From NCBI GenBank assembly GCA_016870115.1, contig VGCH01000014.1, forward strand, positions 20,765 to 84,764: a DNA stretch of 64,000 bases, read 5' to 3'. The notes beneath the pieces were generated by a model. That model did not search any database, was not told where the DNA came from, and saw only the letters and a list, made by a program, of their open reading frames with translations. Source of the DNA: Alphaproteobacteria bacterium. GTDB lineage: Bacteria; Pseudomonadota; Alphaproteobacteria; Reyranellales; Reyranellaceae. Below are positions 37,469 through 46,155 of this stretch, piece by piece; positions within the stretch are counted from its first letter, which is position 1, and the number at the start of each line of letters is the position of its first letter. The position numbers and the translations under genes were made by a program.

Positions 37469-38713
37469 TCACTCCTTGCGCAAGCCGGTCTGCCAACGGG
37501 CGAGCCGGAGGTCCTTCCCTCCGGCGGCCGAGAGCGCCGCAACCAACTCGCCCAGGCTTTCGAGATTGTGCACCGGGCGGAACTCGTCGACATGCGGCAG
37601 CATGGCCTTGTTGCCTTGGGATTTGGGTTCGTAGCCGCCGAAGCGCAAGAGCGGATTGAGCCAGACCAGCCGCCGGCAGCTCTTGTGCAAGCGGTCCATC
37701 TCCTCGGCCAGGCCGGCCGCGCCCTCGCGGTCGAGGCCGTCGGTGATCAGGAGCGCGACCGCCCCCTGCCCCAGCACGCGCCGCGACCACTTGTTGTTGA
37801 ACTCGTGCAGAGTCTGGCCAATGCGCGTGCCGCCTGACCAATCCGCGACCTGCGTCGACGCCTTGGCCAGCGCCTCATCGACGTCGCGACGGCGCAGCGC
37901 GCGTGTGATGTTGTGCAGCCGGGTGCCGAAGGTAAAGCACTGCACGCGGTCGCGATCGTTGGTGATCGCGTGCATGAAACGCAGGAACATTCGGGTGTAG
38001 CGCGACATCGAGCCCGAGATATCGCAGAGGATCACCAGGGGCGGCGGGCGTCGGCGCGGCTCGCGCCGACGCAGTTCCAGAATGCCCGCCGGATTGCGCG
38101 CCCGCCGCAGCGTTGCCCGGAAGTCGATACGCGCACCGCGCGGCGAGGCCCGGAACCGGCGGGTGCGACGCTCCGGGATCGGTAGGCGCAGGCGCTGGAT
38201 CGCGCGCAGCGCCTGATCGATCTCGGCCTGCGACATCTGCTCGAAGTCTTTTTTCTGGAGAAGCTCCCGGTCCGAGACCGTGAAGGTCGCCTCGATCTCG
38301 ACCTCGGGCGGCTCGTCGGCATCAGCGGGGGCCTCGCCACGGCCCGGCTGAAGCGCCTCCTGAAGGCGGCGATTGAGGGGTTTTCGGCTCTCCGGTTCAC
38401 CCGGGACTCCGACCGACGGCAGCAGCATTTCCATCATGCGCTCAAGCAGCCGCGGATTGCGCCAATAGACATAGAAGGCCTGGTCGAAGATCTCCCGCTG
38501 GTCGCGCCGGTTCACGAACACCGCATGAAGGGTCCAGTAGAAGTCCTCACGGCTGCGCAGGCCGACGGTCTCCACGGCCTCGATTGCGCGCAGCACTTGC
38601 CCCGGCCCAACCCGCAAGCCCGCGGTGCGTAGCGTCCGTGCGAAATGCACGAGATTGCGTGCGATCCGCCCGCCCCGCGGGGTGCCGCCGCTCGTGTCGG
38701 GCAACGCGTCCAT
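37469..38713 (-). CDS. VWA-domain protein, CoxE-like
   Basis: A 414-residue protein with a C-terminal von Willebrand A domain. The metal-ion-dependent adhesion site is D-I-S-G-S in LVILCDISGSMSRYTRMF, with TRIGQTL and LLITDGLDR downstream. The N-terminal part is alpha-helical and includes a run of basic residues (about 195-235). CoxE-type proteins work with the CoxD AAA+ ATPase to mature or insert the active-site metal of carbon-monoxide-dehydrogenase-like molybdoenzymes. It follows the ATPase gene by 9 bases. Confidence 0.9.
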   Translation of the reverse strand: MDALPDTSGGTPRGGRIARNLVHFARTLRTAGLRVGPGQVLRAIEAVETVGLRSREDFYWTLHAVFVNRRDQREIFDQAFYVYWRNPRLLERMMEMLLPSVGVPGEPESRKPLNRRLQEALQPGRGEAPADADEPPEVEIEATFTVSDRELLQKKDFEQMSQAEIDQALRAIQRLRLPIPERRTRRFRASPRGARIDFRATLRRARNPAGILELRRREPRRRPPPLVILCDISGSMSRYTRMFLRFMHAITNDRDRVQCFTFGTRLHNITRALRRRDVDEALAKASTQVADWSGGTRIGQTLHEFNNKWSRRVLGQGAVALLITDGLDREGAAGLAEEMDRLHKSCRRLVWLNPLLRFGGYEPKSQGNKAMLPHVDEFRPVHNLESLGELVAALSAAGGKDLRLARWQTGLRKE

Positions 38714-38722
38714 CTCCCGATC

Positions 38723-39646
38723 TCAGCCCGCCGGCTGGCCGGCGACCTCGGACTTCACCTTGCGCAGGATTTCGGCCGCTTCCGAGCCTTGCAGGCGCTG
38801 GATGTCGTCCTGGTACTTCAGGAGGACGCCCAGGGTGTCGTTGACTGTCCGTGGGTCGAGATCGAGCGCGTCCAGTTCGCCAAGCGCCGTCGCCCAGTCG
38901 ATCGACTCGGCCACGCCGGGCGCCTTGAAGAGGTCGAGCTTGCGCAGTTCCTGCACGAAGCCCACGACCTGGCGCGAGAGCCTCTCCGGGACGCCGGGCG
39001 CCTTCACCTTCAGGATCTCGATCTCGCGCGCGAGGTCGGGATAGTCGACCCAGTGATAGAAGCACCGCCGCTTCAGCGCATCGTGGATCTCGCGCGTGCG
39101 GTTTGAGGTCACGATCACGATCGGCGGTTCCGCGGCCTTGACCGTGCCCAGTTCGGGGATCGTCACCTGGAAGTCGGACAGCACCTCGAGGAGATACGCC
39201 TCGAAGGGCTCATCGGTCCGGTCCAGCTCGTCGATCAGCAACACGGGCGCGCCGCCGGCTTGCGGTTGCAACGCCTCAAGAAGCGGCCGGCGGATCAGGA
39301 ATCGCTCGGTGAAGATTTCGCTGCCGATCTGATTGCGGTCCTGGACGCCCTGCGCCTCGGCGAGCCGAATCTCGATCATCTGTCGGGCATAGTTCCACTC
39401 ATAGACAGCCGAGGACGCGTCGAGCCCTTCGTAGCACTGCAGGCGGATCAACGGCCGACCGAGGGTCGCGGCCAACACCTTGGCGATCTCGGTCTTGCCG
39501 ACGCCGGCCTCGCCCTCGCAGAACAGCGGCCGGCCGAGCTTCAGCGCCAAGAACAGTACGGTGGCAAGGCTGCGGTCGGCGACATAGTCGCCGCGCTTCA
39601 GGAGATCGAGCGTTGCATCGATCGAGGTCGGCTTGGGCGTGGACAT
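38723..39646 (-). CDS. MoxR-type AAA+ ATPase, CoxD-like
   Basis: A 307-residue AAA+ chaperone. Walker A is GEAGVGKTE, Walker B LLIDELDR, sensor 1 VIVTSNRTREI, and the arginine finger region ALKRRCFYHWVDYP. These match the MoxR/CoxD group that pairs with VWA proteins in metallocofactor insertion. I chose ATG 39646, preceded by GGGAG; the longer frame adds an unsupported leader. It is the first gene of the seven-gene operon and is divergent from an SDR gene. Confidence 0.92.
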   Translation of the reverse strand: MSTPKPTSIDATLDLLKRGDYVADRSLATVLFLALKLGRPLFCEGEAGVGKTEIAKVLAATLGRPLIRLQCYEGLDASSAVYEWNYARQMIEIRLAEAQGVQDRNQIGSEIFTERFLIRRPLLEALQPQAGGAPVLLIDELDRTDEPFEAYLLEVLSDFQVTIPELGTVKAAEPPIVIVTSNRTREIHDALKRRCFYHWVDYPDLAREIEILKVKAPGVPERLSRQVVGFVQELRKLDLFKAPGVAESIDWATALGELDALDLDPRTVNDTLGVLLKYQDDIQRLQGSEAAEILRKVKSEVAGQPAG

Positions 39647-39739
39647 AGGACTCCCGGGAGATACCGGGCACTTTAGCGGACCCGAGGCGGGCCGGATATG
39701 GTACGGAATCGCACGGCTTTTCAAGCATCGGGGGCGGAT

Positions 39740-40471
39740 ATGGGAGCGGGACGGATCGCGGTGGTAACTGGTGGCGCGCGCGGCATTGGTCTTGCCTGTG
39801 CGGCGCGCCTTCAGGCAGACGGCGCGAGGGTGGCCCTGTGGGATCGCGACCTAGAACGGGCGCGCAAGTCGGCCAGCGAGTTGCCCGGCGCCATCGCCAT
39901 TTCAGTCGATGTGGTGGATGAGGCGTCCGTCGCCGCCGCGCAGCGCGAAACCGAGGCCAAGCTCGGTCCCGCTGACATTCTGGTGGCCAGCGCGGGCATC
40001 ACCGGGCCGAACAAGACGGTCGCCGACTACGCCGTGGCCGATTGGCGGCAGGTGCTCGAGATCAATCTCACCGGTGTCTTTCTGGTCAATCGCGCGCTGT
40101 CGCCGGGCATGGCCAAGCGCGGCTGGGGCCGCATCGTCAACATCGCCTCGATAGCGGGCAAGGAAGGCAACCCCAATGCCTCAGCCTACTCCGCGTCCAA
40201 AGGCGGGGTGATCGCGCTGACCAAGTCGTTGGGCAAGGAGCTGGCGACAACGGGCGTGCTGGTCAATTGCATCGCGCCGGCCGTGGTGAAGACCGAGCTC
40301 TTCAGTCAGATGACCGAGGCGCACATCCAGTTCATGCTTTCCAAGGTGCCGATGGGCCGTTTCGGCGAAGTGGCGGAAGTCGCGGAGCTGGTTGCTTGGC
40401 TCGCCTCCGACCGTTGCAGTTTCAGCACCGGCGCCACCTACGATCTCTCCGGCGGTCGCGCCACCTACTGA
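39740..40471 (+). CDS. SDR-family oxidoreductase, 3-oxoacyl-ACP reductase-like
   Basis: A 243-residue classical SDR with TGGARGIG, ASAGITG in the NNAG position, Ser in NIASIAG, and YSASK. The C-terminal ends TYDLSGGRATY, the usual FabG-like finish. I chose ATG 39740; the longer frame to 39698 overlaps the upstream divergent promoter region. It converges on a DMT transporter with a 3-base gap. Confidence 0.92.
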   Translation: MGAGRIAVVTGGARGIGLACAARLQADGARVALWDRDLERARKSASELPGAIAISVDVVDEASVAAAQRETEAKLGPADILVASAGITGPNKTVADYAVADWRQVLEINLTGVFLVNRALSPGMAKRGWGRIVNIASIAGKEGNPNASAYSASKGGVIALTKSLGKELATTGVLVNCIAPAVVKTELFSQMTEAHIQFMLSKVPMGRFGEVAEVAELVAWLASDRCSFSTGATYDLSGGRATY

Positions 40472-40474
40472 GGC

Positions 40475-41386
40475 TCAGGCGATGGCCGCTTTGGCGGCAC
40501 GTCGCTGCTCGCGGTTGGTCTGCCAGCCGACATAGAGGCCCGCGCCGATGATCAGCGCGGCGCCGACCCAGGTGTAGAAGTCCGGAATCTCCGCGAACAT
40601 CAGGTAGCCGACGGCGACCGAGCCCACCATCTGCCAGTAGTTGAACGGCGAGACGAAGTTGGCGGCGGCATAGGTCATGGCCTTGGCGACGCAGTAGTGG
40701 CCGAGGCCGCCCAGCACGCCGAGGCTCACGAGCAACACGACGTCGCGCATGTTGTCCGGCGTCTTCCAGGCGAAGGGCACGATCGCCGACATAACGAGCG
40801 TGCCGACCAGGGCGCTGTAGAGCGCCGAGGTTTCCGGATGATCCTTGCCCGCCACTTTGCGCGTCAGGACCTGGTAGACGGCGTAGAACGTCGCACTGCC
40901 GAGGATCATCAGCGACGCCCAATGGAAGACCTCGCTCCCCGGTCGGATCACGATCAGAACGCCCCCGAAGCCGACCAGCACCGCCGCGACGCGAGGCAGC
41001 GTGATTCGCTCCCCGAGCATTGGCCAGGCCAGCAGCACGACCACCAGCGGCGCGGTAAACGAAACCGACGCCGCATTGGCGATGGGAACGAAGGCGATGG
41101 CGCTGAAGAACAGGAAGGTCGATCCCAACAGCAGGCAGGACCGCCAGATTTGTGAGCCGAGCTGGTTTGTCCGGAAAATCGAAGCTCCCATCCGCGGTCC
41201 GAACAGCAGCACGATGAACAGCAAGTGCGAAGTGGTGCGTGCCCACACGATCTGTTCCGGCTGATAGCCGGCGCTCAGGAACTTCACCAGCCCGTTCATG
41301 ATCGGAAACAGGGTGCAGGCGAGGCACATGAACAGGATCCCCAGGTACGGCCGGTGACTCCGGCTGGGCGCGGAAAGATCAGTCAT
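40475..41386 (-). CDS. DMT-superfamily (EamA) transporter
   Basis: A 303-residue drug/metabolite transporter with about ten membrane helices in two EamA repeats (about residues 15-145 and 160-292). Typical features include GLVKFLSAGYQPEQIVWAR in the first repeat and AFVPIANAASVSFTAPL at the repeat junction. The C-terminus ends in a basic tail (NREQRRAAKAA), expected to be cytoplasmic. Substrate unknown. Confidence 0.9.
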   Translation of the reverse strand: MTDLSAPSRSHRPYLGILFMCLACTLFPIMNGLVKFLSAGYQPEQIVWARTTSHLLFIVLLFGPRMGASIFRTNQLGSQIWRSCLLLGSTFLFFSAIAFVPIANAASVSFTAPLVVVLLAWPMLGERITLPRVAAVLVGFGGVLIVIRPGSEVFHWASLMILGSATFYAVYQVLTRKVAGKDHPETSALYSALVGTLVMSAIVPFAWKTPDNMRDVVLLVSLGVLGGLGHYCVAKAMTYAAANFVSPFNYWQMVGSVAVGYLMFAEIPDFYTWVGAALIIGAGLYVGWQTNREQRRAAKAAIA

Positions 41387-41479
41387 GTGTCCGGGGTTTG
41401 TTCCTCAAGCATGAATCTGCCGACTACGCTCAAGCAGCGCAACGGTCGAGCCATGTCGCGATTGCCGGCAGTGTTCCGG

Positions 41480-42442
41480 TCAGCGGAAAAAGCGATGAAG
41501 CGCGCCGAGTAGCAAGGTCGCACCGGTCGCGATCACGATCAGTGAGGCGGCGATGGCGGTGAAGCGACCGATCTCCTGGGAGCGGCCGTCGCTCACAATC
41601 ATGCGATGCGCGACCATCGAGGCGAACCCGACCGCCGAGAGTGTGAGGGCCATGCCGACCGCGATCGCTACGACACCGAGGAGCCCTGCCCACAACACGT
41701 CCAACGCCATCGCCAGCAGCACGATAATCAACGCACCGGCGCACGGCGCGATGCCGGCCGCGGTCAGCAGTAGCCACCCGGCCAGGCCGCGCTTGGCCGG
41801 CGCCTTGTGGTGGTCATCGTGCGGGTGGCCGTGATGGTGATGCCCGTCGTGATCGTGGTGATGGTGATCACCGTGATGGGCATGTCCGTGCGTGCCGTGG
41901 TCGTGGCCCGGATGCTCATGCAGTCGACCGGTGATCCCTGCCCACAGACGCCAGGAGCCGATCAGAAGGATCAGCACGTAAGAGACCAAATCGACTTTGC
42001 GCACTTCGCGCAACGCCCCCAGCAGGCCGACCGTCGTGAAGAGTTTCAGGATCGCGACGAGGACCAGCGCGGCCAGCGTATGGGTGAAGGCGATCCAGGC
42101 GCCTGCCCAGATGCCCTCCATCCACGCGCGCGGGCGGCTACTGTCGAGGAAGTAAGAGACGATCACCGCCTTGCCATGTCCAGGCCCCAGCGTATGGGCG
42201 ACGCCATAGGCGAAGCAGACAGTGACCAGGGTCCAGACCGCCGGCGAGCCGGCCCCCGATTGGATGTCCTGCAATGCGACCGACAGCGCAAACTGCACTC
42301 GGCGTTGGTACTCCGCCGAGACACGCGCGATTTCGACCACGCTGTCGCTGAAGACCAGCACCGACAACAGCAGAGCGAGCAGGCCGACGCCCAGCCAAAA
42401 CAGTGGCGCGCGCACCAGTCGAAGGGTCACGGCAGTCGACAT
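41480..42442 (-). CDS. NicO/RcnA-type nickel-cobalt exporter
   Basis: A 320-residue membrane protein with about six to seven helices. The first conserved block is VAHTLGPGHGKAVIVSYFL. A long His/Asp-rich loop of about 45 residues follows, and then AAGIAPCAGALIIVLL. These are the signatures of the NicO (RcnA-like) family, which exports Ni and Co; the His-rich loop binds metal. It overlaps the DUF1007 gene by 16 bases, and that pairing is common for these exporters. Confidence 0.92.
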   Translation of the reverse strand: MSTAVTLRLVRAPLFWLGVGLLALLLSVLVFSDSVVEIARVSAEYQRRVQFALSVALQDIQSGAGSPAVWTLVTVCFAYGVAHTLGPGHGKAVIVSYFLDSSRPRAWMEGIWAGAWIAFTHTLAALVLVAILKLFTTVGLLGALREVRKVDLVSYVLILLIGSWRLWAGITGRLHEHPGHDHGTHGHAHHGDHHHHDHDGHHHHGHPHDDHHKAPAKRGLAGWLLLTAAGIAPCAGALIIVLLAMALDVLWAGLLGVVAIAVGMALTLSAVGFASMVAHRMIVSDGRSQEIGRFTAIAASLIVIATGATLLLGALHRFFR

Positions 42443-43095
42443 AGAACCTCGTCGGCGGGAATCGGTCGTCCTCGGATGAACTCGCTGGCTATGCGCAGAT
42501 GCTTGCGGAGCTCGCAGTGCTCCGGCGCGCTGCCCGGTTCGACCTCGATGCGGATGAAATCGTCAGGGTCCTGCACCGTGACTGAAATCTGCTTCACCGG
42601 TGCCGGCAACTCGTAGCGCATCACGTAAACGAGGTTTCGCGGCCCCCGGGTGCGCTTGGCGGCGGCATTGAGCTGGGTTCGACGGGCCGCCGCGCGCGCG
42701 TCATCGTCACCTTCGAACTGGTCCCATTCCGGCGGCCGGAAGCGGGCCGGATCGTCGATGCGAGCCGTGAGCGTCGGCACCTTCACCGGCCGGAAGTCGG
42801 CGCCACCAGTGTTCAGCCACATGAGGTAGCCCTGTGCTTTGAGCTCCGGCAGCATTTCCTTGGCAAGGACAGCCACTTCCTTGGCGGAGAAACGGCGGTC
42901 CTTGTTTTCGTCGATAAGCGGTATCTCGATCTCGCTCGACATCGGGTCGAAGCGCCACTCGATCTCCACATGGGTGTAGGCGCCATCCTTCGCGAAGACT
43001 CTCACGACCTGCTGGATCCAGATGTGCGGGTGCGCCAGGGCGGCACTCGGCAAAGCGACGAGCGCGATCGCGAGCCAGCGGAAGAGCGCTTTCAT
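42427..43095 (-). CDS. DUF1007-family exported protein
   Basis: A 222-residue protein with a cleavable signal (MKALFRWLAIALVALPSAALA). The mature protein starts HPHIWI, the usual start of DUF1007 proteins and a possible metal-binding site. It also has VEIEWRFDPMSS, DENKDRRFSAKEV (EF-hand-like acidic loop) and a C-terminal CELRKHL plus CRLP. DUF1007 genes are often paired with NicO or zinc transporters, so a periplasmic metal-delivery role is plausible. The longer frame reads through the thioesterase gene. ATGA overlap with that gene. Confidence 0.88.
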   Translation of the reverse strand: MKALFRWLAIALVALPSAALAHPHIWIQQVVRVFAKDGAYTHVEIEWRFDPMSSEIEIPLIDENKDRRFSAKEVAVLAKEMLPELKAQGYLMWLNTGGADFRPVKVPTLTARIDDPARFRPPEWDQFEGDDDARAAARRTQLNAAAKRTRGPRNLVYVMRYELPAPVKQISVTVQDPDDFIRIEVEPGSAPEHCELRKHLRIASEFIRGRPIPADEVLCRLP

Positions 43096-43469
43096 GATTT
43101 GGGTACCGCGCGCGGCTGTCCATCGGCGTCGATGGCGACGAAAACGAAAGTGCCCTCGGTGACACGGATTTCCTTTGGGTCGAGGCGCCGCCGAACGACG
43201 GTTTCGAGACGGACGGTCACCGAGGTCGTGCCGATCCGGTCGACCTCGCCATAGATCGAGACCAGATCGCCCACCTTGATCGGCTGCACGAAGGTCATGG
43301 CGGTGATGGCGACGGTGGCGACCCGGCCCTTGGCCACCCGGGCGGCGAGGGCGCCGCCGGCGATGTCCATCTGGGACAGGACCCAGCCGCCGAAGATGTC
43401 GCCGTTGCCGTTCATGTCGGCCGGCTGGGGCACGGTCCGAATGATCGGATCGCGAGGGCCGTCGCTCAT
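43092..43469 (-). CDS. Acyl-CoA thioesterase, hotdog fold (YciA-like)
   Basis: A 125-residue hotdog-fold thioesterase. The active-site region is PADMNGNGDIFGGWVLSQMDIAGG, followed by AITAMTFVQPIKVGDLVSIYGEV, both matching the YciA/BFIT group that hydrolyses broad acyl-CoAs. The ATG is 108 bases from parE, which is divergent. Its stop overlaps the DUF1007 start, but a functional link is not evident. Confidence 0.9.
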   Translation of the reverse strand: MSDGPRDPIIRTVPQPADMNGNGDIFGGWVLSQMDIAGGALAARVAKGRVATVAITAMTFVQPIKVGDLVSIYGEVDRIGTTSVTVRLETVVRRRLDPKEIRVTEGTFVFVAIDADGQPRAVPKS

Positions 43470-43577
43470 CGTCCTTCCACCCGATCTTGTTGCGTCCGAG
43501 GCATTTGACTACCATAACCCACTCCAGCGGGCCATCCAGCGACCCCTCGCGCGGCCCGCGCAACGACAAGAACGGTC

Positions 43578-45602
43578 ATGGCCAAGAACGGCGATCTCTT
43601 CGAGCGCTCCGGCGCCGGCAAGCGTGCCCCCTCCCCGCGCGACGCCTCCTATACCGCCCGCGACATCGAGGTGCTGGAGGGGCTTGAGCCCGTCCGCAAG
43701 CGCCCGGGCATGTACATCGGCGGCACCGATGAGCGGGCGATGCATCATCTCGTGGCCGAGGTCCTAGACAACGCCATGGACGAGGCCGTGGCCGGCCACG
43801 CATCCACGATCCACCTCGAGCTGTTGGCCGGCAACCGGGTCGTGGTGCGTGACAACGGCCGGGGTATCCCGGTCGACCCGCACCCCAAGTTCAAGAACAA
43901 GTCGGCGCTGGAGGTGATCCTCACGACACTGCACTCCGGTGGCAAGTTCGACAGCAAGGTCTATGCGACCTCGGGCGGGCTGCATGGCGTGGGCGTCTCC
44001 GTGGTGAACGCGCTCTCCGATGAATTGCTCGTCGAAGTCGCTCGCGATCGTCAGGCATGGAGCCAGGCATTCTCGCGCGGCCTTGCCCAGGGGAAGCTCA
44101 AGTCGGCTGGCCCGGCCCCCAACCGCCGGGGCACGACCGTAACCTTCCATCCCGATCCGCAGATCTTCGGCAAGCAGCTGTTCGACCCGGAGCGGCTGCA
44201 TCGCATGGCGCGCTCGAAGGCCTATCTCTTCCGCGGCGTCGAGATCCGGTGGCGCTGCGATCCGGCGGTGATGCCCAAGGGCGCAACGGTTGCGGCCGAG
44301 GAGACGTTCCACTTTCCCGGCGGTCTCAAGGATTACATCTCGGCCGAGATCGGCGCGCGGCCAACGGTGGTGCCGCAGCCCTTCGCCGGCGAGGCGAAGA
44401 GCGAGAGCAATGGCACAGCCGGTGGGCGCGTCGAGTGGGCGGTGTGGTGGCCGAACGACGAGGAAGGCTTCGTCCGCAGCTACTGCAACACCGTGCCGAC
44501 TGTGGAGGGCGGCACGCACGAGTCAGGCTTTCGATCGGCGCTGGTGCGCGGACTGAAGCGCTACGCCGAGCTCACGGGCAACCGAAAGGGCGGCATCCTG
44601 ACCGCCGAGGATGTGATGGACGGCGCCGCAGCGCTGGTCTCGGTCTTCATCGAGCAACCGCAGTTCCAGGGTCAGACCAAGGAGAAGCTGGTCAGCGTAG
44701 AAGCGACCAAGCTTGTCGAGACCATTGTCGGCGACAATTTCGAGCACTGGCTGACAGGCGACAAAGAAGCCGGTAACGTCCTGCTGGAGCACGTCATTGC
44801 CAAGGCGGACGAGCGCCTGCGCCGCCGGCAAGACCGCGAGATGCAGCGCAAGACGGCGACGCGCAAACTGCGCCTGCCGGGCAAGCTCGCGGACTGCTCG
44901 CGCACCGACGCCGAGGGCACCGAGATCTTCCTCGTCGAGGGCGACTCGGCGGGCGGTTCAGCCAAGCAGGCACGGAATCGCGAGACCCAGGCAATCCTGC
45001 CGCTGCGCGGCAAGATCCTGAACGTGGCGAGTGCCAGCGCCGAGAAACTGCGCGAGAACCAGGAAGTCCAGGATCTGATCCAGGCTCTGGGTTGCGGCAC
45101 CGGCACCAGCTACAGCGACGACCGGCTGCGCTACGAGCGCGTGATTGTGATGACCGACGCCGATGTCGACGGCGCTCACATCGCCTCGCTCCTTATGACG
45201 TTCTTCTATCGTGAGATGCCGAAGCTGATCGAGAACGGGCACCTGTTCCTGGCGCAGCCGCCGCTTTTTCGACTGAGCCGCGGCGGGCGCATCGAGTATG
45301 CCCGTGACGAGGGGCATCGCGAGGAGCTGCTGCGCACCGTCTTCGCCGGCAATGGCAAGGTCGAGACCACGCGATTCAAGGGTCTCGGCGAGATGCAGGC
45401 GGTTCATCTGAGAGAGACCACGATGGACCCCACCCGGCGTGTGCTGCTGAAGGTCGACGTGCCGACTGCCGCTGATGCGGACGCGCGGCGAGACGCGATG
45501 CGGACCGCCACGCTTGTGGAAGACCTGATGGGCCGTAAGCCGGAGAAGCGTTTCACCTTCATCCAGGAAAATGCCAAGTTTGCCCGCGACCTAGACGTCT
45601 GA
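43578..45602 (+). CDS. parE: DNA topoisomerase IV subunit B
   Basis: A 674-residue GHKL ATPase subunit. The ATP site has EVLDNAMDEAVAG, VVRDNGRGIPVDPH and GGLHGVGVSVVNAL. The TOPRIM domain has LVEGDSAGGSAKQARNR and MTDADVDGAHI. The length and QAILPLRGKILNV fit alphaproteobacterial ParE rather than the longer GyrB. Chromosome decatenation with ParC is the role. A small secreted-protein gene follows after 13 bases. Confidence 0.95.
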   Translation: MAKNGDLFERSGAGKRAPSPRDASYTARDIEVLEGLEPVRKRPGMYIGGTDERAMHHLVAEVLDNAMDEAVAGHASTIHLELLAGNRVVVRDNGRGIPVDPHPKFKNKSALEVILTTLHSGGKFDSKVYATSGGLHGVGVSVVNALSDELLVEVARDRQAWSQAFSRGLAQGKLKSAGPAPNRRGTTVTFHPDPQIFGKQLFDPERLHRMARSKAYLFRGVEIRWRCDPAVMPKGATVAAEETFHFPGGLKDYISAEIGARPTVVPQPFAGEAKSESNGTAGGRVEWAVWWPNDEEGFVRSYCNTVPTVEGGTHESGFRSALVRGLKRYAELTGNRKGGILTAEDVMDGAAALVSVFIEQPQFQGQTKEKLVSVEATKLVETIVGDNFEHWLTGDKEAGNVLLEHVIAKADERLRRRQDREMQRKTATRKLRLPGKLADCSRTDAEGTEIFLVEGDSAGGSAKQARNRETQAILPLRGKILNVASASAEKLRENQEVQDLIQALGCGTGTSYSDDRLRYERVIVMTDADVDGAHIASLLMTFFYREMPKLIENGHLFLAQPPLFRLSRGGRIEYARDEGHREELLRTVFAGNGKVETTRFKGLGEMQAVHLRETTMDPTRRVLLKVDVPTAADADARRDAMRTATLVEDLMGRKPEKRFTFIQENAKFARDLDV

Positions 45603-45615
45603 CCCGGAGCCATCC

Positions 45616-46155
45616 ATGCGCGCCGCCGTCTTTCTTTCCGTCGTCATCGCCGCGTCGCCTGTCGCCGCGGGCAGCGTCGGCGGCGTCATCTACGCCACGC
45701 AGTATGACTACGCCGAATTCGCGCAAGTCGCCGATTCGCGCCCCTTCCCGGTCGAGTTGGCAGGCCAGCCCTGGGGTGACGCAGGAGCGGCGAAGCTGCT
45801 TGAGGCCCTGAACGCGGGCCGGCCGCGCCGTGCCGGTCGCTTCACGCTGGAACGGCCAGCGGAGCCCGCCCGGCCCGACTATCGGCTTGTGCTGGTGTTC
45901 AACGCCGCCAACAGCCTCGGCTCGGCTTCGGTGTGTCAGGGCGCGCGGCGCTTCCAGACGACGGCTGCCGCCGACCGGCTGGACGTCTTCGCCGTCTATT
46001 GTCGCAACGACCAGGCGCTCGCCGAGACCACGGCACGAGGTCGCGCAACGACTCTCGACGATCCCGACATCGCCTCGACGCTGCGTGATATGCTGGCGAG
46101 CGTGTTCAATTCCAGTCCGGCGCTCGATCCGCGCGGCAAGTTGCGCGCCAACTGA
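45616..46155 (+). CDS. Exported protein of unknown function
   Basis: A 179-residue protein with a signal peptide (MRAAVFLSVVIAASPVAAG). The mature part contains a pair of cysteines (SVCQGARRF and VYCRNDQAL) that could form a disulfide, and it is otherwise acidic and helical. I recognise no family with certainty. It is 13 bases after parE, and its stop overlaps the pyrD start by one base (TGATG), so it is part of that transcription unit. Confidence 0.78.
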   Translation: MRAAVFLSVVIAASPVAAGSVGGVIYATQYDYAEFAQVADSRPFPVELAGQPWGDAGAAKLLEALNAGRPRRAGRFTLERPAEPARPDYRLVLVFNAANSLGSASVCQGARRFQTTAAADRLDVFAVYCRNDQALAETTARGRATTLDDPDIASTLRDMLASVFNSSPALDPRGKLRAN

